The notes under the pieces were generated by a model. The model worked only from the letters and a program-made list of their open reading frames with translations, was not told where the DNA came from and did no database searches. From Phanerodontia chrysosporium (lineage: Eukaryota; Basidiomycota; Agaricomycetes; Polyporales; Phanerochaetaceae): a stretch of 64,000 nucleotides of DNA. The translations under genes were made by a program, and so were the position numbers. This document shows, piece by piece, positions 21,502 to 40,754 of the stretch. The stretch's first letter is position 1, and the number at the start of each line of letters is the position of its first letter. Where the stretch lies: contig MJGA01000001.1 of NCBI GenBank assembly GCA_001910725.1, positions 434,001 to 498,000 of the forward strand, read 5' to 3'.

Positions 21502-22857
21502 ATGTCAAGCACTGCGAGCGTCGGTATCAATCAGCTTCCAAACGAGCTTCTGGACGAATGTTTCCACTATCTGCGCCACGATTTGGACGATACACCTACG
21601 GCGACACGCGATCTCACCTCTTGTACACTTGTCTGTCGTGCGTGGAGGCTGCTTTCACAAGCACACCTCTTCTATCGTCTCCTATTCGCTTTCGAGACTG
21701 CAGATGAAGGCTTTGAGGTGGCAGGTGAGGGGCACGGCGATATCTATGTCCGCGAGTCGCCCACGACTCTCCATGCCCTTCATGCATTTCTCACTGCATG
21801 TCCACATATTGCGTCTGCCATACGTGTTTTCTGCCTTGGCTTGAACCCACCCGAGCAAGTCGACTACCTCCTGGGTATCGTTGCGCCCTCCCACCTGGTC
21901 GACCACACTCTCTTTCTATCGCTACTCGCGCTACTCCCTGGGCTTCAGGAACTCTACTTGTGCGACATTGTACTTAAGAACGTCGTCACACCAGTCATAT
22001 CGTGGTCTCTGCGAAAGCTCACTCTTCATTTCGAGGAACATTCCCAACATCTCTCCGCCGAAGCTATCGTCCATCTGCTGTCACCCTTTGTGCAGGTTGG
22101 CAAATTGGCACTTCAGAACGGGTCACAGCACGATATGCATATAGACCCTCTGCCAGTTCCATGGAATTCACTGCCTCACATCGAGGTTCGGCATCTTGTT
22201 CTCCCGCGTTTGCATGACGCCTCCGCTTCTGCCCTTGCCAGTGCGTTGTCAAACACCATACACGTTGACAGAGCGCAGCGGCTGGACTTGCCGTACATAT
22301 CTCCGACACCGTTCCAGACTATAGTGGACGCCCTCAGCCCTGGATTGCAGGAGCTACAGTGGATGATGGAGCCCTATTCATTATACGCTGTATCCGGTAT
22401 GCACCACTCATCTCCAAGAAATGTTCCCTGCTGACCAGGCTGTGCAGTGCTTGGTGCGTGCCCTGGGGTTTTGGACGTTCGTGCGTGTACACGCCTTCTT
22501 ACACTCCACGTGACAATCATTGTCAACGCCGCAAGTGGAGTGGCGGCGTGGCGCTGGTATGCCGACGGATTGTGCGACTTCGTCCGGGACAGTCTATGGG
22601 GCTTGACAGGCCTCCAGAATATCGTCATCGCTATCACCATCGGCCCGCTCATGTCGTTTGAGCACGTCGCAACGCCCTTGGACGGTGCCCTCGTGTCTCT
22701 CATCCACCAGTCTACACTGCAGCACATCACGTTCGAGCCGTTCGCATCCTGTTGGTGGATCACTATGGCGGGAGGGCCGAGGAGTCTCACAGGCGTTTGT
22801 CGACTTTATCCGCCGAGCGTTTCCTCTACTACAGAAGAACAACATGATCCGGATTGA
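21502..22857 (+). CDS. F-box-like protein
   Basis: Exon 1 is 21502-22396 and exon 2 is 22448-22857. An F-box-like segment lies at residues about 8-55 (INQLPNELLDECFHYLRHDL and CTLVCRAWRLLSQAHLFYRL). Leucine-rich material follows (LSLLALLPGLQELYLCDI, SWSLRKLTLHFEEH). This is the usual layout of agaricomycete F-box proteins, substrate adaptors of SCF ubiquitin ligases; the substrate is unknown. The 3' end is uncertain. Exon 2's frame stops at 22855-22857. The next frame downstream (SQAFVDFIRRAFPLLQKNN, stop 22918-22920) reads more like the family end and may be joined by a 34 nt intron near 22750-22784. Confidence 0.7.
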
Positions 22858-23684
22858 GGCACCGATCACCAACCCACCTACTCCTGGCTATGCTCCGCCA
22901 CGCAGAAGTGCAACTTACTAAGGCTTATGTAGCCTTCCCATTGAGTGCTTTCCTCATCGACATGCTATCACAAATGGTCAGCAAGGTTCCATCCCTGGGA
23001 CTATACCAGGGCGCGCTATGATGCCCTACCAAGGTGCTGTTAGTGTGTGATTCCACGATGCGAATTGACTGGTGGCAATCTAGTACGTTGTCCGAAATGT
23101 GCCTTTGACCAAGTATACTAGATGCCAGTGTACCTGACTGTGTCCAATCCATCCTCCCATTAGTCTGTGTTACCTGGTGGGTCAGCCTAGGTAACTTCAA
23201 CGCACAATCTTCGAGATCTCGAGTGAACTGTCGAGCATTCTCCTGCATGTTCACGGAATGCATCACGCCTACGTCGTGCGTCAGAAGGGAAAATCACACG
23301 GGCTTCATGTCGATGTCTGTGGCCGCCATGACGGTAGGAAGGAGATGGCGAGAACTGGATGGTGACGCGTCACTCGAGCGTCTACTCTGAACATGCATCA
23401 CGTGACGTTGCCGAGGTATGCTCCTGGCGTGCAGACCTATGTCGCGCAAGAAACGTCTTCGTCAAGCGTTGGGTGTGGCGGTTAGACAATATACTGCAGC
23501 ATCCTGTGTATGGTTTGCTAGACATGCTGGGTATTCGAAGATAAACATCCGTTCACGGTTGACGCGCGTGACCATCCGCGTTTGTGCGTGACAAGCGTCG
23601 CGTCCCCCGCCTTTGTCTGTACGCTCATTTAGGGCGGCAGCCCACCAATCTCATGCTCTTCCACGAACCTCTACCTTCAACGAC
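22858..23684. other. intergenic, nothing recognised
   Basis: About 830 bp (less if the F-box gene ends at 22920). It precedes MEC1 and gives no credible gene. Confidence 0.45.
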
Positions 23685-32141
<8,457 letters not shown>

Positions 32142-32277
32142 AACATGCTTCTCCCCATTGTATCTCATTTACTGTATTGCTGTATCGATAGACTTATATG
32201 ATACCATGTCATGTACCCGTAGATATAATACCCGTTATGATTACATGCTAATGATACAGAGGCGATATAAGGCTGCA

Positions 32278-33214
32278 CTATGCCTCGGCCAATTGCCTTT
32301 GCAAACGTGACAACTCTTTCTCTTTCTCTATGAGAATCTGGCGCCACTTGTCCTGCTCAGCGATGATGGCTTTCCGTGCATTCTCTAGTCTCTCAGCCTC
32401 CTCGCGTTCCATCTCTTGCGTAAACTCCGGCACGCCACCTTTAGACGCTTCCAGCGACGCGGGATTGGCCACATGAAAGGGCACGGGGCGCCGCTTCATC
32501 TTTGGCAGGGGGGTCGGTGGATGTGCAGTGAGGATGTTGAGGAACGTCTGGAAGGGGTCGTTGAAAACAATCTCATCGTACTGCCACGAATGGACAGGGC
32601 CCATCTTCGCTGCTACTTCGAGAGGCGGCGGGGGCTGTTCAGGCTCTCCAATTGCCGTCCACGGGTGCAGCTTCAGGTGGTGGTAGAGAATGATAGCTTT
32701 CTCTCCAGATTCCGCGACGAAGTTGATACGAATCTGAACCTCAAATTCACCCCACCTAGAACGTGGCGTTAGCGGACACACAGAACGAAGAGGAAACAGC
32801 TTGCTCACCCGGTCTCAGACAGCTCAAATGGTGGCTTATCAACATCTGCCGCCTCGTCAGCGTAATTCTCGAGCAGAACATGGAGTACGACGCACTTCGC
32901 GTTGGATTGGCATAGGTATCGTGCAACTTGAACGTGACTCGCTTTATGAAATAACTGAGATCGTCCGCACCTCCGACAATGTCAGAGTCTGGTGCAGATG
33001 CTGCACTTCGCACGGCGACAGTCCATCGATGGGTGTGGTCAGGATGTTGCAGCGCCTCGCGCTCTTTCTGAGTAAGGACGACCGCCGTATTTCCATAAAT
33101 TATTGGGCGGTAGATGCTAACACCCTGGCTCGCAATGAATGAAGACGTTCGTAGCTATGAATTTTAAGACGATGTGGAGAGACATACTCGCACTCGGACC
33201 CGCTCGGTGGACAT
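32278..33214 (-). CDS. YAF9: YEATS-domain protein Yaf9 (NuA4/SWR1 subunit)
   Basis: Exons are 33214-33188, 33124-32896, 32845-32809 and 32755-32278, giving 256 residues. The YEATS domain binds acylated histone tails and serves both the NuA4 acetyltransferase and the SWR1 remodeller. Seen in order: RVRGVSIYRPIIYGN, DHTHRWTVAVRSA, VTFKLHDTYANP, DKPPFELSETGWGEFEVQI, LYHHLKLHPW and VHSWQYDEIVFNDP. A C-terminal coiled coil follows (EMEREEAERLENARK to LIEKEKELSRLQRQLAEA), as in yeast Yaf9 and human GAS41. All phases agree. The gene is divergent from COX7 with only 148 bp between start codons and is tail-to-tail with MEC1. Confidence 0.94.
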
Positions 33215-33362
33215 CGTTAGAGGATCGAGATGACCGTTCGAGGCAAGTCGAGCCGGCGTCGCCGCCGCGTCGGAGAGGGACGGCTTCAAGCGCCAAAGCC
33301 ATCCCTCCAACGCCTTTCACGTTCTCTCCACATCCCACTCACTACACCAACCGCAGTTCGCC
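33215..33362. promoter_or_regulatory. bidirectional promoter region of YAF9 and COX7
   Basis: Only 148 bp separate the two start codons, so the promoters must overlap or be shared. The stretch is GC-rich in its left half. No specific site is recognised. Confidence 0.5.
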
Positions 33363-33785
33363 ATGATTGACTGGCTCGTCAACCGTATGTTTCCTCGCGG
33401 TATTTCTGCAAGAGCGAGTCGCTAAATTACCGGTTTCTTTAGGCCCCAACCACGTCTACGAGAGACAGAAGATGGTGCAGGTGTGTTTGGCCGGTCGACT
33501 CCTGAGTGACTCTGTAGGCTGAATTGTGGCCTTTAGATGTCCACTGCGCCTCCCCACCTTGTCCTCCCTCGTTCGCGTCTCTACGTCGGTGCGTACCCAA
33601 CTCACGAGGGTTCAATCCTGCCCAGGCGCTGACAACGACCTGAAGGCACCTACTACGCGCTCTTCACCGCGGGCATGCTCGGTGTTGTCTATTCCTCCTA
33701 CCACTTGATCAAGGTACGTCTCCTCATACGTATTCTGCGACGCTTGCTCAAACAATGTGCTACACAGGGCAAGAAGACTGAGTAA
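33363..33785 (+). CDS. COX7: Cytochrome c oxidase subunit 7 (VIIa type)
   Basis: Five tiny exons: 33363-33384, 33443-33480, 33537-33588, 33646-33713 and 33768-33785, giving about 65 residues. It is a small single-pass subunit of respiratory complex IV. The N-terminus (RPNHVYERQKMVQ) faces the matrix, PPHLVLPRSRLYVG precedes the membrane span YYALFTAGMLGVVYSSYHLI, and GKKTE ends the protein. The acceptor at 33645 was chosen because the nearer one at 33625 would bring an in-frame stop. COA3, a complex IV assembly factor, follows 388 bp downstream. Confidence 0.87.
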
Positions 33786-34173
33786 ATGTACTTGCCTTAG
33801 AGTGGAAGTCAATACATATTCCTTGTCACGACGGTCATGTCACCGTTTGTTGAACATCACTGTCTTTCCTCTGTCTGCAAGGATGATAGGGTTTCAACCA
33901 TGAGTCTGATTCTTCTGTCCGTTTGCACGCGTCCTGTGGGCCTGCTCTTGGCTGTCTTGTTGCAAACCTCGCCGGACCCTCGGTTATAGCAAGTATATCA
34001 TACTATAACAGCGATGTCATCTTTTCGCGCTCCTCCAAATTCCTCGCTGCTCGCGTGTATAAAGCTGTAAATGTTATTGGTTCGCGATGTGAGTCTTGCG
34101 TACGGGTATGACGCTGTTACATCCGACACGAGACGCCCATACCTTACACTGTACCACGACCTCCGTACGCACC
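33786..34173. other. intergenic, nothing recognised
   Basis: 388 bp between COX7 and COA3; presumed 3' UTR of one and promoter of the other. Confidence 0.5.
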
Positions 34174-34769
34174 ATGGCCGACCCATACGTCGACAGAAAG
34201 ACTGTGAACGCGTCCTACAGGCCCAAAAGTAACGTGAGTGTGGTCCTCCTCATCCTGAGACACTGCTCTCATCGGTCTGCACGCAGCAAATGTCCCCAGG
34301 CCTGAAGCGAGCGCGGCAGCCCTTCTTCCTGCGCAATACCATCACCGGTGTCGTCCTCGCGTCGTTCGCCGTCGGCGTGTGGGCGTACTCCATTGGCGCC
34401 GTCAAGCAGGACGACTTCACTGACGTCGACGAGGAAGCACGCGCCCTCGCACGGTCGGGAACCTCCATGGTGCAGCCGGCCCTTTCGGATGCGGACAAGA
34501 AGACTATCGAACGCACTGAAGCGTCTGCTCCTGGCACAGGAGTCGCTCCAGTACCTGTTGGTCCAGCGAGTAGCGCGATCGTCAACAGCAAGACCGTGAT
34601 ACCGGCAGCTCCTGCCAACCTTACCCGCCCTCGGGGCGTGCTGGCCTCGCTCGTGTATGACCGGCACCCTAGTCTGCTCGACCCGGCAACCAAGACGTTC
34701 ATTTGGGGAGCACCCTCCGTAGACAGAATAGGGAGGATGGGAGACTCGTCCTCGGCGAGTAGGGGCTGA
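34174..34769 (+). CDS. COA3: Cytochrome c oxidase assembly factor 3 (Coa3)
   Basis: Two exons, 34174-34233 and 34287-34769, giving 180 residues. Coa3 is an inner-membrane protein that binds newly made Cox1 and helps control its translation. The family core is QPFFLRNTITGVVLASF with AVGVWAYSIGAVKQDDFTDV, one membrane span followed by an acidic motif. The C-terminal 90 residues (Pro/Ala-rich, then RPRGVLASLVYDRHPSLLD and FIWGAPSVDRIGRMGD) are longer than in yeast (85 residues in total). Phase and start are clear. Confidence 0.9.
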
Positions 34770-35139
34770 AGACGACTCTCGAAAAGTATCTACTCTATGT
34801 CACCTTCACTGGAATATGTATAATGCATTGACACACCACAGCGAGAGAAAGCGGGGCTGCTAGTCTTAGAGGAAGACACATTGAAAATGCACATACATGA
34901 AAGCACAACTGGAGTCATCAGATACATCTACTATAGTACAACCCATTGACGGTAAAGCGACAGTGCAAACGATTGAACAGAGCAGAAACCGAGTCCATAC
35001 GCCGCCTCTTCACACCAGAGCGGGCTGCCCAGCGAGACCTGCTGAGAGCATCCGGCACGAGTCTGAAGGGGAGCCGTAGGTCCTCATGCGTCTTGCGAAA
35101 CAGGCTGTCTATAGGCGGACGTTAGCACGCAGTGAGTGC
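34770..35139. other. intergenic, nothing recognised
   Basis: 370 bp between the convergent ends of COA3 and the RNase III-like gene. Confidence 0.5.
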
Positions 35140-36565
35140 CTACAGAGAGATATTCGCCACATACGGAACGTACACGCCCATCTGCTGCAGGCCCTCCTTC
35201 GCGGCCTCGGTCCTGGCGGCCTTCTTTGTGTTTCCGCGCCCGCGGCCGAGGCACTTCTGGTCGACCATCGCGCGCGCGATCCACACGGGCGTCGTGCGCG
35301 TGCCCTCGCCCGCGCTGTCCTTGTAGTCCCACTCGATCGTCATGTTCTTCTGTTGCAGATACTGATTGAAGAGCGACAGATGGCCGATGCTGGGCGACAG
35401 CCGCGAGGGCGCCCCCAGCGAGCGGTCCTGCGAGCGCGGAGGCATTGGCTCGGGTCGGGCGAGAGACCATGTTCGACGCGGACGACGCGATACGCCTCGC
35501 TCAGGTAGGGGCGGAACAGCTCGCGCATCCAATTCTTGATGACCTCAAGGCCGGCGACGCCACGATCTTTGTACAACCCGCCAACGTAAGCCTGCCGTTA
35601 TTGCAATTGAGCGGGGCTCCAATCCGTGATAGACAGCAGCGCACCTCGAAAATGTTGGCTGTGAGACGATGGGTGTAATGATAAGGTTATGCGTCCGCTA
35701 CAGGATCTAGCATACCCAACTTACCTTGGATGTTGTTGGAAGCCTTAAGCGCAATCTCCTGCGCATGGTGGCAGCACAGGCGGTCATTGAGTTTGTACAT
35801 GCGTGTGCTGGGAAGGCCAATCAAGTACCAACCGCGGACAATGGAGATGAACGCACATGGTCGCCAATGTCTGGTTGCCGACAACAAGAGACCGCATTTT
35901 CTGCGTGGCGAAGCATCAGACTGCCGTCTCCATTTCCGACTTTTGAGCGGCTGACCGTGGACGGGCCCACACGCACGTGTGGGTAGATCTCCTGGATGAG
36001 CTCCGTCACTATCATATTGAGAACGGTGTCCCCAAGATGTTCAAGGCTGCGGCGCACATATGTTAGTTGAGCGGTCCACGGCAGGGGACAGGGGTACTCA
36101 CGCCTCGTTATCGGGGCTGGGATCGTCGGGCGAGTCCTCGAAGACGTTGGTGGGCCGCGCATAGTAGCTGCGATGCATAAAGACCTGGCGACGCAGGTCC
36201 TCCTGGGCGATGTCAGGCAAGGGCGGCAGGGACTCTGGCTCGATTGGAGGGCTATATACAAACGCCACGGTGAGACGGCGTCCGTGAAATGCTGGCAGTG
36301 ACCTACGAAATGCAAGGTTTCCTCTGAACCCTGCATATATGTGTAAGCCAGTATACCTATGCAGAGCATCGTAGAACACTAACCGCCCCATCGTGCGTAC
36401 AAGTGGGAGAGTACGGCTGCCTGGAGGGGAGGAGGGAGCAGCCCAGAATGGCTGGGAGAGTACGGCCTGCCATCTTGCACAAGGCCGCGGTACCTTTATA
36501 CTTGTCCGCTCAGATCCTTCGTCCTCAGATGAAGCTGAGCTCCTGGACTTCGAGCTCCGAGACAT
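35140..36565 (-). CDS. RNase III-domain protein with C-terminal dsRNA-binding domain
   Basis: Exons are 36565-36102, 36046-35956, 35900-35857, 35807-35725, 35658-35645 and 35591-35140. The RNase III fold shows LRRQVFMHRSYYARP, NEALEHLGDTVLNM (signature 1), KMRSLVVGNQTLATI, HHAQEIALKASNNIQANIF with FEAYVGGLYKDRGVAGLE (signature 2). The dsRBD reads FNQYLQQKNMTIEWDYKD, then GRGRGNTKKAARTEAAKEGL. There is no helicase or PAZ, so it is not Dicer; Rnt1-like processing or a mitoribosomal RNase III relative are both possible. The acid corresponding to E. coli Asp114 is Asn (ANIFEA). A -1 break lies within 35446-35461; one added base makes the last exon fit. The 5' end of exon 1 (an extra intron, start choice) is less certain. 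Confidence 0.82.
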
Positions 36566-36966
36566 GTACAGCGGTGCAAGAGAATTGATGTGCACGGCTG
36601 AGCTTCCGGAAGTGAGGACGGCAACTGCGATATGTGCACAAGAACGAATGGGAGCGGTCCGGGATCCCCTATGTTTCGTGCGGCGACTGGAAGGAGGAAC
36701 CTTGGAAGATTGTCAGCTTGCTTTTACATACTCAGCAGCTCAGATAGGCAGCGTCCACTCCCTCCGCGAGGCGGCAAGATGCAGGCATGGCGACTTGTTT
36801 GAGACGCCGTGAGCGTCATGATTCATGAAAGGGTGCGACACAGGAAGCGCGACTCAGCGTGCTGGTCTGCCCCGAGAATTACCCAGAGATAGATAGCAAT
36901 AGCATATATCTAACTACAAAAGAGGATCGTGGCACTGACAGGACTAAGTCTCGATGTATCTTCGAC
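36566..36966. other. intergenic, nothing recognised
   Basis: 401 bp between the start of the RNase III-like gene and the stop of PAPS reductase, both on the minus strand. Confidence 0.5.
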
Positions 36967-37934
36967 TCATGCAGCAGCGGGCTCCGAAGTCGCTGTCGAC
37001 TGCTGCTGTTGCTGCTGCTGTTGCTGCTGTTGCTCCTTCAGCTAAAAGATTCGTCTCAGACTGCGTATATGATGGGATGAAACAGCGGACATACCTTCTT
37101 CTCTGCTGCAGCCTTCATCGCGAAGTAGTCCTTGTGCAAGCCGCACTCGGTCTTCTCCGCCTTGTTTGCCCAACGTCCAGCACGCTCGCCCGCGTCACCA
37201 TCGCCACTCTTGACGGTGCTGTGCCAGTCGCCGACGCTGCGGTAGCCTTGATCGAGTAGCTTGTTTCGGGGGACGTTGTTCTCCTTGACATACCACTCCA
37301 CAAGGTGGAAGTTCCACGCGAATAGTGGGTTAAGCTTGAGAAGCCCCGTGCTGTCCACTTCGAGGGGCTGGAGGTTCGCGCGGTCGCCTCCCTGGGAAGC
37401 ACGGCGACCAGTGATAACAGCCTTGACGCCGAGCTCATCGTACGCGCGACGAGCTGGTTCAACCTATTGCACCACGGACAGAGATCAGTCAAGGAACAGA
37501 CAGGCTACGTGAGGTCATACCTTTACTGCGAAGTCATACAGTTCCTCGTCGCGTTCCCAGAGCTTCTCGCCATACTTCTTCTCGAAGTCTTGCACCGTCT
37601 CACATCCAGCGGGCTTGTACACATGGATAGGGCACCCGTACTTCTGCTTGACCTCCTCCACGAGCTCATAGGTCTCCTGGAAGTGGTACAAGGTGTCGAT
37701 GAAGATGAGAGGAGGGGGGCTCGACGTGATCTTGGAGAGCATGTCAATGGCAACCAGGCCAGTGAGGCCAAATGCGGTCGTCTGGTAGAGACCAGGTAAA
37801 TGCTCGATGGCCCATCGAAGAATGTCCTCTGGCACGAGGGGGCGAAGGTAATCGTTGATACGGCCGAGCTCTTCCTGCGAGAGAGGAAGGTTCAGAGGCT
37901 TGTCGAAAGTTGGGGCGGCGGTCTCAACGGCCAT
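36967..37934 (-). CDS. MET16: Phosphoadenosine phosphosulfate (PAPS) reductase
   Basis: Exons are 37934-37521, 37463-37095 and 37041-36967, giving 285 residues. It reduces PAPS to sulfite with thioredoxin in sulfate assimilation. Family blocks are YQTTAFGLTGLVAIDML, PLIFIDTLYHFQETYEL, VKAVITGRRASQGGDRANLQ, PLFAWNFHLVEWYVKENNVP, GYRSVGDWHST and the catalytic cysteine loop TECGLHKD. The last exon, 25 codons, is unusual: it encodes eleven consecutive glutamines followed by STATSEPAAA and the stop. The upstream region (37935-39248) presumably holds sulfur-responsive sites but none is recognised. Confidence 0.94.
37000..37032 (-). repeat. CAG/CAA trinucleotide repeat (11 codons, polyglutamine)
   Basis: Eleven glutamine codons in an imperfect CAG/CAA pattern (CTG/TTG on the plus strand) inside the last exon of PAPS reductase. 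The CAA interruptions would make it fairly stable. Confidence 0.9.
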
Positions 37935-39248
37935 GACGCGAGAGGATTTCAGTAGAGTAGAGGGTCGACTTGTCGGGGAGGGATATAGGGCTGGGGAATT
38001 GCTGGTTCACGACTGAAAGCTGCATCGTGAATATAAGTTGCAAGAAGGAGCAAATCCCCCGGCTTGGAGTGGTCGCTTTGCACCATGCTGACACCATCGT
38101 TTCGCGCCCGCCGTCTGAATCAGCGGATGCTCCCTGACCGACTTAACCCAATCGAAGGACCGAGAATACATGCATGGCTATGGAATAGGGCTGCAAACTT
38201 TAAGAGTATCTGGAATTGAAGGAGCGGGTGTGATGGTACGGGCGCGGACAGGAGTGAAGCGAAACGTATCGCCGTTTGTGCATTTCTCACATTAGGTTTC
38301 TGTAAGTCCCGATAGGTTCACGCTCGCCAGTCAATCTGGAATTATTGGAGCACCGCAGCAGAAGAGATGGAATTGACTGTCACGCCCATGCGTATGCGGT
38401 CGTACCCATTCACGACATGGGGAGTTCTCAAGCCTTGAATCTATCTCGAGACTGGCAAACTACGCCGGGACAGTCTGAGAAGCTGACAGCAGAGACCATG
38501 GTGTTCCATAGCTACTTCCGTAGTTCATTTGGTTTATCTGGCAGAACGTCGAGAGTTAGTATGAGCAAGGACATAGAAAGACATTTGCTAGCCAGTGCTT
38601 CTGCATGCCACTCCGATTGCAAATTACGACCTTCATCCAGCCTGCAATGTCTGTCACGGGCCAGGCGGTTACTGATCAAAGGACAGAAACACTGCTCCAG
38701 CCTCGCCGACGGCTGTCGAGTATGATGCTTGGTTTCGTCCCGGCATGCTACATGCGAGAATCAAATAGAGATGGACTCACCCAATATACGTGCTAAATGC
38801 GTCGGATAGGCATCTGAGCCTCGCCTGCGCACGCTCCCTGGGAGGATTGAAGCTCAGCCTCACTCAGGCCTGCACCAAGTTCCAGGCTCCTAGCTGCGAG
38901 AGGTCAGGCGGCAGTGGCGGGCCCAACGCGGCGGTAAGACCTTTACGCTGGTACAGTAGGAGATGAATCTGCGCATGAGGAGGACATGTCCGTCAGCGAC
39001 AGAACATAGTGGTTTCGCGGGTATGATAGAAGAACATCCGCTAACTTAGGAACATGGACGCGAAGAGGAAGGGGGTGTGACTTCATTCGCTTACTTGGTC
39101 ACAGACCTTATGAGTTGTTTCTTACCGCTGGTCACACCTGGTAAGCAGAGGAGCTCTGGCGCCTAGTAGGGTCGTTACTTCGTACCTTACTTCCTGCTTA
39201 CCACTGTGGCCTGAGAGTGTATCGACCTGTCACTGAAACGATTGACAA
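37935..39248. other. intergenic, nothing recognised
   Basis: About 1.3 kb between divergent PAPS reductase and SPT3. Short frames only. It should contain both promoters. Confidence 0.5.
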
Positions 39249-40599
39249 ATGCAGCGAAACGGCAATGGCGTGAAAGCCCTCGATGAGGCACCACCACCAC
39301 CACCTCCCCCACTTCTACCACAACCTGAGCCTGCCATGGCCTCCGCAGTCCCTCGCAAGATGGAGAATGCAGGGGGGCGAGAGTACAAGTACTTCACCGA
39401 GATATCGCAGATGATGTTCGTGTTTGGCGAGGTGCAGGATCCCTTGCCCGAGACTGTGAACTTGGTGGAGGACATCGTCCGTAGTCAAATTATTGAGCTA
39501 GTGAGTACGCTTTGCGTGCATAGACCACAACCCGGACTCACCCCCGCAGATTGTCCAAGCTCGGCTAGCGGCTGGGAAGCGAGGTGCACGCTATCTCTCC
39601 GCGGAGGACCTGATATTTCTCATCCGGCACGACAGAGCTAAGGTGAACAGACTGCGCACATACCTGTCCTGGAAGGATGTGCGAAAGCATGCGAAGGACT
39701 CTGGTGGCGACGGCGGAGGTGCTGAAGTAGATATTAACCCGGAAGATGGGGCAGACGGTACGCATAGCATCATCCTGCCGTATTTCGTGACTGAGTTTTG
39801 CATTATAGACAAGCTTGCTGCCAAAGCGCAGAAGATTACCATTAAGCTCCCTTGGGAAATTACGACCATGTTCTCCGATGTGCTACCTCCTGACGATGAG
39901 GAGGACGAGGACGACCTTGAAGCTCATGAGGCATCACTGGCACGACTGAAGGTGTGGTTGCTACCGTATTCGCCTCCAGGACGTGTACTAAAATCACATG
40001 TAGGAAGCAGATGAGACTACTAAGCAAATGACTCGGGAAGAGTACCAACATTACTCTGACTGTCGACAAGCCTCCTTCACATACCGGAAAGGTGAGCGTG
40101 AATGCCCGCTCTTACCACGACGTCATTCTCATTCTTATCCTTCACTCTAGCCAAGCGCTTTAGAGAGTTTTTGAATCTCCCACCTGCACTGGATCTCAAA
40201 GCCAACGACGACACTGTAGACATCGTCGGTTTCTTGGCTTTTGAGATGGTCCGTTCTCTGACTCTAGCAGGACTGGAGGTGAAGAAGTCTCTCGAGGAGT
40301 CTTACCTTCGAGAGAATATCTACTCGAGCTCATCTCCCATGCTCGGCAAGCGCAAACACGCCGGGGGGCTTGGTGGGGATGCCAAGCGCATGCGCAGGGA
40401 AGAGTCCGAAGAGGTCGAGGATTCGCCGCTTCCAACTTGTTCGCTCTTCGTCGCACCTCCAGAAGCTCGAACATCTCTGCGCCCAGAGCATATCCAGGAT
40501 GCTTTCACTCGCATGCAGACTGACTGGGCGCACCGACGCTCAGCCGGTATGAGAGACTGGCGTGGAGGTCTCATACGGACCAATGTCAGTCTTATCTGA
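39249..40599 (+). CDS. SPT3: SAGA complex subunit Spt3
   Basis: Exons are 39249-39500, 39550-39951, 40004-40091 and 40151-40599, giving 396 residues. Spt3 carries two histone-fold halves and helps SAGA deliver TBP to promoters. The first fold reads REYKYFTEISQMMFVFGEV and LVEDIVRSQIIELIVQARL, with YLSAEDLIFLIRHDRAKV and RLRTYLSWKDVRK. The second begins at RFREFLNLPPALDL and DDTVDIVGFLAFEMVRSLT. The N-terminus has a short proline run and the linker is acidic (DDEEDEDDLE). All phases agree. It is convergent with DDI1, 155 bp apart. Confidence 0.94.
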
Positions 40600-40754
40600 G
40601 TCTCCATCGTTCTGCACAGGATTTTCTATACCGCTCTGCGAGCATTCATATTTAATGGCACCATGCTGTGGACCGATAGCGCGGATCCACGATGTATTTT
40701 ACTGTACAGTATCAATCCATTCCTTGTACACAACGCACTAAAGCGTCTGAGCAA

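Noticed and set aside
35420..35461. a 40 nt intron to explain the frame change in the RNase III-like gene
   Set aside because: The candidate GT..AG leaves the dsRBD in the wrong frame; adding one base fits the exon length exactly.
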